Assembly (NCBI GenBank): GCA_022496785.1
Contig: SNAP01000004.1
Location: 124,001 to 188,000, forward strand
Direction: 5' to 3'
Source of the DNA: Marinilabiliaceae bacterium JC040
Lineage (GTDB): Bacteria; Bacteroidota; Bacteroidia; Bacteroidales; Marinifilaceae
Length of the DNA stretch: 64,000 nucleotides
A model generated the notes under the pieces. That model did no database searches. It had not been told where the DNA came from and saw nothing but the letters and a program-made list of their open reading frames with translations. Positions 55,575 through 64,000 of the stretch are shown in pieces. The translations under genes and the position numbers were made by a program. Position 1 is the first letter of the stretch; each line of letters opens with the position of its first letter.

Positions 55575-55652
55575 TGCTTATTTAAGCATTTTAATGTAGT
55601 AGTCTACAAGAGTTTATAATATGCATGTATTCAGGATTATACTTGTATAATC
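55575..55652. promoter_or_regulatory. Three palindromes upstream of the peptidase operon promoter
   Basis: TGCTTA-TT-TAAGCA (55575-55588), TGTAG-TAGT-CTACA (55595-55608) and GATTATAC-TT-GTATAATC (55635-55652), all perfect. The first begins 14 bases upstream of the -33 box. They could be operators. The remaining part of the 55458-55945 gap shows no open frame and only the terminator at its far end. Confidence 0.45.
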
Positions 55653-55892
55653 AAAGTATAAAACATAAGAAAACGAATACTTATTATGAGGTGAAAAATA
55701 AAGAAATATGGATATTTATTAACCTGGTGTTGAATTAAAAAATGATTTTAAAATATAGATTAAGTATTAATATTTAGATGTATATGTGCTTTTAGGATTT
55801 TACTAACCAATCCTTATTAAATATTTATCCTTAAGGTGAACATAAATATTCTATGAATATTAAAAATTTACAAATTTATATTAATTTTAAAT

Positions 55893-55929
55893 AAAAGAGG
55901 TGATTATCTTAATGATAATCACCTCTTTT
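55893..55929 (-). terminator. Terminator of the thiL operon
   Basis: A perfect 16-base-pair inverted repeat (AAAAGAGGTGATTATC and GATAATCACCTCTTTT) around TTAAT, 16 bases past the stop of the unknown gene on the minus strand. Confidence 0.9.
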
Positions 55930-55945
55930 TGAATAGTGTTTTCAA

Positions 55946-56551
55946 CTATTTGAGATTTTTACTAATATATTTATATAGGATATTATGTATAAAATCGGCT
56001 TCTTTTAGTTCTTCTACTTTGTTTTCACTTTGATAATCTAGTGAATTATAGATGTCAATAAGTAGGAGGTCGTTATACTTACCTTCGCTTAAATCATCTA
56101 TATTAAAGAAATCTGATAATTGCATTCTTTTAATATACTCTTCACAAAGGATTCTTTGTTTCATAAATTCCTCAGACGTATATTTTTTATCAGAAAAGAA
56201 GATTGAAATAATAGTATTAATTAAATAATCTCCAAAAGAAGATAATAGTATAATTCTCAATCTAAAAGCTTCAATTTTTATTTCAATGTCTATATCTGAA
56301 TTAAGAATCTTTCCAAGAATATAATATGCAAATTTACATACTTGAATATCTTCATCCTCGTCTTTACACATATCTATTTGAAGAATATGTATTAAGGTTA
56401 AGACAAAAGTGTTAGCTTTTCTTGGATCTGTAATAGTAGTTCCAATTAAGTTTCTTTTATCAAGAATCTTTCTTAAAAGACTATTGATCTCGGATTGTTT
56501 ACCTTCCTTTTTTAGATACAAATATCTTTCTATATAGTCTATTTCTTTCAT
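55946..56551 (-). CDS. Unknown helical protein downstream of thiL
   Basis: A 201-residue protein with no signal peptide and no recognised domain. It is predicted mostly helical, acidic, rich in Ile, Leu, Glu and Asp (YIERYLYLKKEGKQSEINSLL at the start; EFMKQRILCEEYIKRMQL later). It starts one base after thiL and shares its transcript and terminator, so it may be translationally coupled. The repeated helix pairs could form a TPR- or HEAT-like fold. Function unknown. Confidence 0.65.
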   Translation of the reverse strand: MKEIDYIERYLYLKKEGKQSEINSLLRKILDKRNLIGTTITDPRKANTFVLTLIHILQIDMCKDEDEDIQVCKFAYYILGKILNSDIDIEIKIEAFRLRIILLSSFGDYLINTIISIFFSDKKYTSEEFMKQRILCEEYIKRMQLSDFFNIDDLSEGKYNDLLLIDIYNSLDYQSENKVEELKEADFIHNILYKYISKNLK

Positions 56552-56552
56552 C

Positions 56553-57596
56553 TTATTCTTTAAAGTTACACCAACCTTGAGCTTGTAGTTCTATTTTAGT
56601 TCCATCTCTTGTTATTAAATTCTTCTCATTTCTATCCGAATTAATATGCCCAACAATTGTTACATTTGGAATACTAGAAATAATATCATGTTTATCTAAA
56701 GGAACGGTAAATAATAGTTCATAGTCTTCGCCTCCATTTAATGCTGCTACTGTAGAATTTATATTAAATTCCTCAGCCATTTTATGAGTTTGATAATCTA
56801 TGGGAATTTTCTCTTCAAATAGAGAACATCCTAAATTCGAATCTTCACATATATGTAATACTTCTGAAGCTAATCCATCAGAAATATCTATCATTGAATT
56901 TGGTTTAATATTTTTCGATTTAAGAAGTTTCACAATATCTTGTCTTGCTTCAGGTTTTAGTTGTCTTTCAACTATATAATCATGTCCTTCTAGATCTGGT
57001 TGGATATTTGGGTTGTCAAGAAATATGTTTTTCTCTCTTTCTAATAATTGTAATCCCATATATGCACCGCCTAAATCTCCACTAACACAAATTAAATCAT
57101 TTTCTTTGGCTCCATTTCTATATGTAATTTCTTCGTCTTCAGCTTCTCCAAGAACAGTTATCGATATTGATAGACCTGTTAAAGAAGAGGTAGTGTCGCC
57201 TCCAACTATATCTACTCCATATTTATCACACGCAGCATGTATGCCTTCATAAATCTCCTCAATCATTTCTAGAGAAAATCTTTTATCGAGAGCTATTGAA
57301 ATAACTATTTGTTTAGCTATTCCATTCATTGCACAAATATCAGAAACATTAGAAGCTACAGCTTTATAACCTAGATGTTTAAGAGGTGTATAAGTTAGAT
57401 CGAAATGAATACCTTCGACCAACATATCTGTACTGATTAGAGTCTTTTTATTCTTATAGTCTAAAACTGCTGCATCGTCTCCTACTCCCTTTTGAGAAGA
57501 ATTATTTTTTAATTCTATGTTCTTAGTTAAATGAGATATTAATCCGAATTCTCCTAAATCAGACAATTTTTTTTTATTGCTATTTTCTTTATCCAT
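56553..57596 (-). CDS. thiL: Thiamine-monophosphate kinase
   Basis: A 347-residue ThiL that makes thiamine diphosphate from thiamine phosphate and ATP. The N-terminal GVGDDAAVLD (about 37-46) and STDMLVEGIHFD (about 55-66) bind Mg-ATP, and GGDTTSS is the third Asp motif; the C-terminal NGGEDYELLFTVP is also typical. It belongs to the AIR-synthase-like fold. It supplies the cofactor used by transketolase and MenD in this window. A -7 box lies upstream. Confidence 0.95.
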   Translation of the reverse strand: MDKENSNKKKLSDLGEFGLISHLTKNIELKNNSSQKGVGDDAAVLDYKNKKTLISTDMLVEGIHFDLTYTPLKHLGYKAVASNVSDICAMNGIAKQIVISIALDKRFSLEMIEEIYEGIHAACDKYGVDIVGGDTTSSLTGLSISITVLGEAEDEEITYRNGAKENDLICVSGDLGGAYMGLQLLEREKNIFLDNPNIQPDLEGHDYIVERQLKPEARQDIVKLLKSKNIKPNSMIDISDGLASEVLHICEDSNLGCSLFEEKIPIDYQTHKMAEEFNINSTVAALNGGEDYELLFTVPLDKHDIISSIPNVTIVGHINSDRNEKNLITRDGTKIELQAQGWCNFKE

Positions 57597-57619
57597 TTCA
57601 ATTTTATTATTAAACTATA

Positions 57620-57627
57620 CAAAGATA
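57620..57627 (-). promoter_or_regulatory. -7 box before thiL
   Basis: TATCTTTG on the minus strand (57627-57620), 23 bases before the thiL start. No clear -33 box. Confidence 0.4.
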
Positions 57628-57653
57628 AGAAAATACTATTATTCACCATTAAC

Positions 57654-59498
57654 CTATTTTAGTATGATATCTTTTGCTTTATCTAATTGGGTATCTGTTA
57701 ATCCTAATTTATCCTTTAAAGTATATTCTGCTTTTATATCAGGGATAACTCCATGACCGTCATATAAATTCCCATCTGGTTGATATGATACTATTCTTGA
57801 TAATTTAACTTTTATCCTTGAATTAGGTAATCTTACACCTTTACTATATCCACTTCCTCCTCCTGTTGTTTCTCCTAATAGTGTAACATTGGGAGCTGTT
57901 TTCATTCCTGCTGCAAATATATCGGAAGCACTAAAACAACCTGAATCTGTTAAAACAACTACTTTATTTTTATAATGGTAGAAATTTCCTTTTCTTTTAG
58001 GACTTACGACCATATAATGATATTGAGTAAACAGATTGTCATTAATAGTATATTTTGGAGAAAAATGTCTTTTAAAACGTTTAATAATACGTCTTTCTTT
58101 TCTCGTAAATAATTTAGATTTTGAAGGATAAGCAAATCTTGCTAATAAGTATCCGTTAATAGGTTTTACCTCTTCATTCTCATTTATTCGATATCTAGCA
58201 ATATTTGTAACAACTGGTTTATTTAAAAAATATGGTAAAAGAGCTCTTAAAGGTGCACGTGATCCTCCTCCATTTTCTCTAATATCAATGATTATTCCTT
58301 TAGTATTTTTAAAATCTTGCATTGATTGATGAAGTTTGTCGATATATTTCTTTCTACTAAACATATGATTGAAAGTGATATATCCAATATTCCCATCAAG
58401 GGTTTTTGATTCATAATTAGGTCTATCTATTAAGTACTTGTGTCTATATTTTCCTAATTTTATATCTTTTGTAATAGAATTATTCGAATTACTAAATGTT
58501 ATTTTAAAATCTTTATTTATATCAAAATTCATAATCTTAAGCATTAAAGCATGAATATTCATATAGTCTACAGTATTTCTATCTACAAATTTGCTAGTAG
58601 TTTTAGGTATAAAAGATTTAGCTGTTTTATAAAGATCTTTAATATCTACATTGTTTATTTTTGAAATATATGGATACTTGTTCAGGTAATTTGTCTTCGT
58701 GTTAGAATTAATAGCATAGTATTTGTTTTCATGTTTAACAATTATGAAAGGAAATCTAAGAAATTCGTTTTCTTCTTTAAATACGTACCTTAAACTAACT
58801 CTAGAGTGTCCATCTCCAAAATTTGCCATAAACATTTTTAATTGTAAAGCTAAATCTCTTCTACTTATACCCTTTTTCACATCAGCTTTAATAGCGCTTA
58901 AAGCGTCATGATAATTAAATCCTCTTAATTTAGCGTATGAATAGTGATTTTTTATTTCCCATTCAAGATATTCAAGATCGGCAATAACTTTATCTCTTGA
59001 CAAAAAATCTTTTTTTAACTCATATCCATCAAGTCTTTTTGTAAGATATGTGTATTCTTTTGATATGAATTCAGGAATAGGACTCTTAATTCGATTCTTT
59101 CCTATTATACTATCGTGATATTTTGTAGCTAGATTCCTGTTCTTCTTTTTTAATTCCATCTCTTTAGAGAGAATTATACCATTTTTTCTGTATGTAACAT
59201 TAATGGTCTTTCCTCTTTTTATTTTCATATCATCCATCATATAGTGAAGATATCTATGGAATTCTAATTTCCAATTGCTTGGATTTTCATCAATAGCTTT
59301 TCTAATAAATATGTTTACATCTATTCCACCTATTGATATAAGTTCTACAAATGTATTATCTATATAGGCGTATGGTTTTGTTCCTATATATTTAACTTTA
59401 GTAAATGGGGTTCTCTTGTCTTTACAACTTGCCATTGTTACATTTACGCTTGAAAATGTAATTATTAGAAGCAGTAAATGAATTAGTAATTTTTTCAT
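57654..59498 (-). CDS. Secreted S41 family serine peptidase
   Basis: A 614-residue protein. Signal MKKLLIHLLLLIITFSSVNVTMASC; the Cys after MAS could be a lipid site, but the box is imperfect. An N-terminal region of about 320 residues without a clear domain precedes the tail-specific-protease core: GYITFNHMF, GIIIDIRENGGGSRAPL (about 415-431), DSGCFSASDIFAAGMK with the nucleophile Ser523, then LLGETTGGGSGYS and DGHGVIPDI. The usual C-terminal PDZ order of CtpA is not seen. Role: periplasmic or surface proteolysis. Divergent from a LytS/LytTR pair that might control it. Confidence 0.88.
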   Translation of the reverse strand: MKKLLIHLLLLIITFSSVNVTMASCKDKRTPFTKVKYIGTKPYAYIDNTFVELISIGGIDVNIFIRKAIDENPSNWKLEFHRYLHYMMDDMKIKRGKTINVTYRKNGIILSKEMELKKKNRNLATKYHDSIIGKNRIKSPIPEFISKEYTYLTKRLDGYELKKDFLSRDKVIADLEYLEWEIKNHYSYAKLRGFNYHDALSAIKADVKKGISRRDLALQLKMFMANFGDGHSRVSLRYVFKEENEFLRFPFIIVKHENKYYAINSNTKTNYLNKYPYISKINNVDIKDLYKTAKSFIPKTTSKFVDRNTVDYMNIHALMLKIMNFDINKDFKITFSNSNNSITKDIKLGKYRHKYLIDRPNYESKTLDGNIGYITFNHMFSRKKYIDKLHQSMQDFKNTKGIIIDIRENGGGSRAPLRALLPYFLNKPVVTNIARYRINENEEVKPINGYLLARFAYPSKSKLFTRKERRIIKRFKRHFSPKYTINDNLFTQYHYMVVSPKRKGNFYHYKNKVVVLTDSGCFSASDIFAAGMKTAPNVTLLGETTGGGSGYSKGVRLPNSRIKVKLSRIVSYQPDGNLYDGHGVIPDIKAEYTLKDKLGLTDTQLDKAKDIILK

Positions 59499-59528
59499 AT
59501 ATAAACTGTTTTAATTGATTAATAATGT

Positions 59529-59561
59529 CAAATATATTCCCATTATTACTCTTAAAACAAA
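59529..59561 (-). promoter_or_regulatory. Promoter of the S41 peptidase gene
   Basis: On the minus strand: TTTG (59561-59558), a 21-base spacer, TATATTTG (59536-59529), 31 bases before the start at 59498. The divergent kinase gene has only a near match TATATTTA (59634-59641). Confidence 0.72.
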
Positions 59562-59666
59562 GTAAATCGACAAACTCTATTTTATTATCGACCAACTGCA
59601 TATATGTATATATATCTATAAATTATCTCTTTGTATATTTACGATATAATTTAAACATCAACTATT

Positions 59667-60755
59667 ATGTATACGAAAATTTGCAATTGGTTAAAATCTA
59701 ATAAAAATAAATTTATAGGAAAACTATTCTTTCATTTAGTTTTCCTAAGTGTAATCTTGCTTAATGTAATACCAACAAGTTCTTTTAATTTTTCTTATCC
59801 CTATCATTTGTCATATAGAATGGAATATCTGATACTTACAATAGTAGCTTATGTTTTCCTTTTAGTTTATAAAAAGAAAAAATATTCATTTTTCCCATTA
59901 GTAATATTATTACTTTTTACTGTTTCATATATAATGTCAGACTATAAAGCTTATTATTATTTAGACATAGATACTAATGTTTCTCTTGATTATACAGTAT
60001 ATTTTACTGTTTTTGAAAATTTCGATAATGTATATCCTCAACGGAACGTGTATGGATATTTATTTGAATCTATTATGGAGTTTATAGGAGTAGAGGCAAT
60101 GCTATTAATGTTGTTCTTTATAATAGACAACTTTTATTATCCTTTTAAAGATAAAGTTGGAGAGTTGCAAAAATCTCTTGATATGTATAAGAAACAACTA
60201 CTTAATCAACAATTTAATCCTCATTTCCTTTTTAATGCTTTAAATACAGTTTATAGCCTTTCTCTTGATAATAATCCTAATACTTCAAATGTTGTTTTAA
60301 AGATATCTAATATGATGAGGTATTTAATTGATGATGTAAATTCTGGAAGAGTCTTATTAATAAGAGAAATAGACTTTATAAATGAATTTTTAGACATTCA
60401 AAAAGTTAGATATGGAGAAAAGGCAAATATTTGTTTTGATATTCAAGATAATAATTACGAAATTCCTATTGAACCAATGATTCTTGTTACCCTTGTTGAA
60501 AATGCTTTTAAACATTGTTTCATGACTAACAGTAAGGAATCCTTTGTTCGTATAAATTTAAGTTTAGATAATAAAATTTTATTTTTTAAAGTAGTAAATT
60601 ATATTGCTCAAGATATATCTGAATCTAAAAGAAATGGTTTAGGTCTTGATAATTTGAAAAATAGATTAAATTTAGCTTATCCTAAGAGGTATTCTCTATC
60701 TTTAAACAAAGGAAATAGTGAATTTGTTGCTATCTTGTCAATAAAATTAAACTAA
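59667..60755 (+). CDS. LytS-type sensor histidine kinase
   Basis: A 362-residue membrane kinase. Four predicted membrane helices lie in the first 160 residues (FHLVFLSVILLNVI; YLILTIVAYVFLLVY; FFPLVILLLFTVSYI; AMLLMLFFIIDNFYY). The His_kinase domain has NQQFNPHFLFNALN with His186 as the phosphate acceptor, and a C-terminal ATPase domain with LVENAFKH and GLGLDNLKNRL. No separate sensor domain. The LytTR regulator gene follows 11 bases later, so they form a two-component pair. Confidence 0.92.
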   Translation: MYTKICNWLKSNKNKFIGKLFFHLVFLSVILLNVIPTSSFNFSYPYHLSYRMEYLILTIVAYVFLLVYKKKKYSFFPLVILLLFTVSYIMSDYKAYYYLDIDTNVSLDYTVYFTVFENFDNVYPQRNVYGYLFESIMEFIGVEAMLLMLFFIIDNFYYPFKDKVGELQKSLDMYKKQLLNQQFNPHFLFNALNTVYSLSLDNNPNTSNVVLKISNMMRYLIDDVNSGRVLLIREIDFINEFLDIQKVRYGEKANICFDIQDNNYEIPIEPMILVTLVENAFKHCFMTNSKESFVRINLSLDNKILFFKVVNYIAQDISESKRNGLGLDNLKNRLNLAYPKRYSLSLNKGNSEFVAILSIKLN

Positions 60756-60766
60756 AGGGGTAGTAC

Positions 60767-61489
60767 ATGAATGATTATAAATATAAAGTGATTATTATAG
60801 ACGATGAACAATTAGCGATTAATATTCTAAAAAATTATCTATCGAAATTTAGTAATTTTGAATTGATAGAAACATTCAACGATCCTTTAGATGCTTTATA
60901 TTTTATAGCCTCAAACGAAATAGATTTAGTGTTTTCTGATATTGCTATGCCTAATTTAACAGGTGTTAATCTTGCAAAACAAGTTAAAAATCAGGTCGAT
61001 ATTATACTAGTTACTGCATATTCCGAATTTGCTATTGAAAGTTTTGAAATAGATGTTCTAGATTATGTACTTAAACCTTTATCTTTCGAAAGATTTTCTC
61101 TGTCAATAAATAGATTTCTAAAAAAAAGGAATCAAAATATAAAAAATCCTAATGATGCTTTTAGCGATAATAAATCCTTTTTTGTGAAAGATGGAGATGA
61201 ATATATAAAGATATTAGTTGATGATATAGAATATATTGAAGGAATGAAAGATTACTCAAAAATATCTTGTGGTAAAAATTACTATATGGTACTTAAAAGT
61301 CTAAAACATCTTGAAGAAGTCTTAAAACAATATCTATTTATTAGAATTCATAAATCATTTATTGTCCCAATTAACAAGATTATTCAATTTAATGGACGTT
61401 CTGTTATTGTAAATAAAAAGTCTTTACCTGTTGGATTAACCTATAAAAACAATCTTAAAAAGATTCTTCAAACTCATCAATTATTATAA
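60767..61489 (+). CDS. LytTR response regulator paired with the LytS-type kinase
   Basis: A 240-residue regulator: receiver domain with DDE (12-14), Asp58 in VFSDIAMPNLTG and Lys in VLKPLSFERF; C-terminal LytTR domain with VDDIEYIEGMKDYSKI and FIRIHKSFIVP. It follows the kinase by 11 bases, with a G-rich AAAGGGG 9 bases before the ATG that is not a real Shine-Dalgarno. Targets unknown; the divergent S41 peptidase gene is the nearest candidate. Confidence 0.93.
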   Translation: MNDYKYKVIIIDDEQLAINILKNYLSKFSNFELIETFNDPLDALYFIASNEIDLVFSDIAMPNLTGVNLAKQVKNQVDIILVTAYSEFAIESFEIDVLDYVLKPLSFERFSLSINRFLKKRNQNIKNPNDAFSDNKSFFVKDGDEYIKILVDDIEYIEGMKDYSKISCGKNYYMVLKSLKHLEEVLKQYLFIRIHKSFIVPINKIIQFNGRSVIVNKKSLPVGLTYKNNLKKILQTHQLL

Positions 61490-61615
61490 ATAGATTTTTC
61501 TACTTATGTAACTATTGTTACATCCAATTAATAAGGTTTTCTATACTTTTGTTATAATGGTAGAAATGATAAGCGTATAGTCTATTATTTAATGTATACA
61601 CTTTTGATTTATAGT

Positions 61616-61646
61616 CTTGTACTTAAATATTAGTTTTATACCTTTG
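61616..61646 (+). promoter_or_regulatory. Promoter of the suf operon
   Basis: CTTG at 61616-61619, a 19-base spacer and TACCTTTG at 61639-61646, 84 bases before sufB. A second -7 match TACTTTTG at 61544-61551 lacks a -33 box. Confidence 0.6.
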
Positions 61647-61730
61647 TCAGGTGATACAATATTCGTTTTCTTTGTTATAAATTTATAATAAGAGAATGTG
61701 ATCTTTATTAGATTTTAAATATATGATTAT

Positions 61731-63176
61731 ATGGCTAAAGATGAGGATGAAATAATTGAAAATGTTACCGATGGTGAATATAAATACGGATTCGTTACTG
61801 ATGTAACTACCGAGACTATTGGTAAGGGTTTGAATGAGGATGTTGTTCGTCTTATTTCAAAGATAAAGAAAGAGCCTGAGTGGATGCTCGAGTTCAGACT
61901 TAAAGCTTTCCGTCATTGGTTGACTTTGGAAGTGCCAACATGGGCTTATTTAGATTTGCCTAAAATAGATTTTCAAGATGTAATATATTACGCAGCTCCT
62001 AAGGTTAATGAAGATAAATCGTGGGATGATGTTGATCCTGAAATTAAGGATACTTTTAATAAATTAGGAATTCCTTTAGAGGAACAGATGGCTTTATCTG
62101 GAATAGCAGTAGATGCTGTTATGGATTCTATTTCTGTTAAAACAACTTTTAAAGATACTCTTGCTGAGAAGGGAATTATTTTTTGTTCTTTCTCTGAAGC
62201 TGTTTTAAATCACCCCGATTTAGTTCAGAAATATCTTGGAAGTGTTGTCTCTTATCGTGATAATTTCTATGCTGCTTTAAATTCAGCTGTTTTCTCTGAT
62301 GGTTCTTTCTGTTATATCCCTAAGGGGGTTAGATGTCCTATGGAATTGTCAACTTACTTTAGAATTAATGCTGCTGAATCTGGTCAGTTTGAAAGAACTT
62401 TACTGATTGCTGATGATGATGCATATGTTAGTTATTTGGAAGGTTGTACTGCTCCTCAGAGAGATGAAAATCAATTACATGCTGCTATTGTTGAAATAAT
62501 TGCTAAAGATAATGCTGAAGTGAAATATTCAACAGTTCAAAATTGGTACCCTGGAAATAAAAAAGGGGAAGGTGGTATATACAATTTCGTAACTAAAAGA
62601 GGATTGTGTGAAGGCTTTAATTCAAGAATTACTTGGACTCAAGTTGAAACAGGTTCTGCTATAACTTGGAAATATCCTTCTACTATCCTTAAAGGAGATA
62701 ATTCAAGTTCTGAATTCTATTCTGTTGCTGTTACTAATAACTATCAACAAGCAGATACAGGATCTAAAATGATCCATATTGGAAATAATACTAAATCGAC
62801 TATTGTTTCTAAAGGTATCTCTGCTGGACATTCTAGTAATGCTTATAGAGGTTTAGTGAAAGTAGCTAAGAAATGTAAAGGCGCGAGAAACTTCTCTCAA
62901 TGCGACTCTTTACTTTTAGGAGATAAATGTGGGGCACATACTTTCCCTGGTTTAGATGTTCAAAATCCTACTGCTATTGTTGAGCATGAGGCTACTACAT
63001 CTAAAATTGGTGAAGATCAATTGTTCTATTGTAATCAAAGAGGTATTTCTACTGAAGATGCAATTGGATTAATTGTTAATGGATATGCTAAAGAAGTGAT
63101 AAATAAAATGCCTATGGAATTTGCTGTTGAAGCTCAAAAATTGCTTCAAATCAGTCTAGAAGGTAGTGTGGGTTAG
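61731..63176 (+). CDS. sufB: Fe-S cluster assembly protein SufB
   Basis: A 481-residue SufB, the scaffold part of the SufBCD complex that builds Fe-S clusters in the cytoplasm. It shows the family segments [51 protein letters not shown] (with conserved Cys) and [22 protein letters not shown] (conserved Glu and Cys). Full length. sufC follows 51 bases later. Confidence 0.97.
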   Translation: MAKDEDEIIENVTDGEYKYGFVTDVTTETIGKGLNEDVVRLISKIKKEPEWMLEFRLKAFRHWLTLEVPTWAYLDLPKIDFQDVIYYAAPKVNEDKSWDDVDPEIKDTFNKLGIPLEEQMALSGIAVDAVMDSISVKTTFKDTLAEKGIIFCSFSEAVLNHPDLVQKYLGSVVSYRDNFYAALNSAVFSDGSFCYIPKGVRCPMELSTYFRINAAESGQFERTLLIADDDAYVSYLEGCTAPQRDENQLHAAIVEIIAKDNAEVKYSTVQNWYPGNKKGEGGIYNFVTKRGLCEGFNSRITWTQVETGSAITWKYPSTILKGDNSSSEFYSVAVTNNYQQADTGSKMIHIGNNTKSTIVSKGISAGHSSNAYRGLVKVAKKCKGARNFSQCDSLLLGDKCGAHTFPGLDVQNPTAIVEHEATTSKIGEDQLFYCNQRGISTEDAIGLIVNGYAKEVINKMPMEFAVEAQKLLQISLEGSVG

Positions 63177-63227
63177 TTTTTAATGGTATAATTATTGCCA
63201 TATATATAATTTGTAATTCTGTCAATT

Positions 63228-63983
63228 ATGTTAGAAATAAAAGATTTACATGCAAAAGTTGGAGATAAAGAAATCCTAAAAGGAGTTAATCTCGTTGTTA
63301 AACCAGGTGAGGTTCATGCTATTATGGGACCTAATGGTGCTGGAAAAAGTACATTATCTTCTGTCCTTGCAGGTAGAGAAGTGTTCGATGTTACTAAAGG
63401 TGAAGTGCATTTCCAAGGTAAAGATCTATTAGCTTTACCAGCTGAAGATAGAGCACGTGAAGGAGTGTTTATGAGCTTCCAATATCCTGTTGAAATTCCT
63501 GGTGTGAATACAGTAAACTTTCTTAAAACTGCTGTAAACGAACATAGAAAATATAAAGGACTTGAACCTTTAGCTGCTGGTGCTTTTCTTAAATTAATGA
63601 GAGAAAAACAAGCTCTTGTTGAAATGGATGCTAAGCTTATGAATCGTTCTGTTAATGAAGGATTCTCTGGTGGTGAGAAAAAGAAAAATGAAATATTCCA
63701 AATGGCTATGCTTGAGCCTAAATTATCTATTCTTGATGAAACAGATTCTGGTTTAGATATTGATGCTCTTCGTATAGTTTCTCAAGGTGTAAATACTCTT
63801 AAAACACCTGAAACATCTACTATTGTTATTACTCATTATCAACGTCTACTTGACTATATTGTACCTGATGTTGTTCATGTTTTATATGATGGACGTATTG
63901 TTAAAACAGCAGGAAGAGAATTAGTGGCTGAATTAGAAGAAAAAGGATACGATTGGATTAAGAAAGAGTTGGAAGAACATTAA
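63228..63983 (+). CDS. sufC: Fe-S cluster assembly ATPase SufC
   Basis: A 251-residue ABC ATPase of the SufBCD complex. Walker A GPNGAGKST is near residue 35, the signature is NEGFSGGEKKKNEI, and Walker B is LSILDETDSGLDIDAL; YQRLLDYIVPD contains the H-loop region. It is complete, ending 17 bases before the window edge; sufD and sufS are expected beyond the edge. Confidence 0.97.
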   Translation: MLEIKDLHAKVGDKEILKGVNLVVKPGEVHAIMGPNGAGKSTLSSVLAGREVFDVTKGEVHFQGKDLLALPAEDRAREGVFMSFQYPVEIPGVNTVNFLKTAVNEHRKYKGLEPLAAGAFLKLMREKQALVEMDAKLMNRSVNEGFSGGEKKKNEIFQMAMLEPKLSILDETDSGLDIDALRIVSQGVNTLKTPETSTIVITHYQRLLDYIVPDVVHVLYDGRIVKTAGRELVAELEEKGYDWIKKELEEH

Positions 63984-64000
63984 TTCTTAATATTGATTTT

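Noticed and set aside
59581-59640. TATATA-rich stretch before the LytS-type gene as an operator
   Set aside because: Simple low-complexity AT sequence; self-complementarity is expected by composition.
60755-60766. AAAGGGG before the second LytTR gene as a Shine-Dalgarno
   Set aside because: It does not complement the CCTCC core of the 16S tail; only the AAAGG part matches.
1-64000. CRISPR array, insertion sequence, prophage or origin of replication
   Set aside because: No regularly spaced repeats, transposase motifs, phage genes or dnaA-box cluster were seen anywhere in the window.

Overview
The window looks like a stretch of chromosome from an AT-rich member of the Bacteroidota, most likely order Bacteroidales. 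By eye the GC content is near 30 percent. The reasons are: promoters of the Bacteroidota type (TTTG about 19-21 bases before TAnnTTTG), almost no Shine-Dalgarno sequences, the gene order rpsU-xerC-hpf-tuf-tRNA(Trp)-secE-nusG-rplKAJL-rpoBC, a zapA/6S-like RNA/rny block, a menaquinone operon, LytS/LytTR regulators, Big_2 and FISUMP lipoproteins, and a putative type IX secretion C-terminal domain. The family cannot be fixed from this sequence.

Layout. 1-17.3 kb (+ strand): cell-surface polysaccharide genes (5'-truncated Wzi-like protein, large SLBB exporter, Wzz-like chain-length protein, rfbA, rfbB, and a UDP-diacetamido-uronic acid set of dehydrogenase, wbpE, wbpB, wbpD), with housekeeping genes tkt, prs, ychF and ettA between them. 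17.4-20.8 kb (- strand): rny, a 6S-like RNA, zapA, a small coiled-coil gene and a flavin reductase. 20.8-36.1 kb (+): a small TPR gene, the bS21 gene with a long structured leader, xerC, hpf, tuf, tRNA-Trp, secE, nusG, four ribosomal protein genes and rpoBC. 36.1-44.3 kb: DUF3467 gene, a possible small RNA, tRNA-Arg (-), a DUF6913-like gene, dapA, HU, trmH, an orphan LytTR regulator, dipeptidyl peptidase III and htpG. 44.4-50.5 kb (+): menI-like thioesterase, menF, menD, menB, menC, menE. 50.6-55.5 kb (-): a tight four-gene operon of secreted proteins (Big_2 lipoprotein, papain-like peptidase, small lipoprotein, Big_2/FISUMP lipoprotein). 55.9-59.5 kb (-): an unknown gene, thiL and an S41 peptidase. 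59.7-64 kb (+): a LytS/LytTR pair, then sufB and sufC.

The most striking signal is in the roughly 210-base rpsU leader. It holds a 13-base perfect complement of the 16S rRNA 3' end (21552-21564), 167 bases from the start codon. A CCTTTCA segment downstream (21654-21660) can pair either with that site or within a local hairpin. hpf, two genes downstream, has a strong, well-spaced Shine-Dalgarno, which is rare in this phylum. In Bacteroidota bS21 helps hide the anti-Shine-Dalgarno, so the locus looks like a switch that senses ribosomes lacking bS21. The second candidate system is the secreted papain-like peptidase operon, which has a cluster of palindromes upstream of its promoter.
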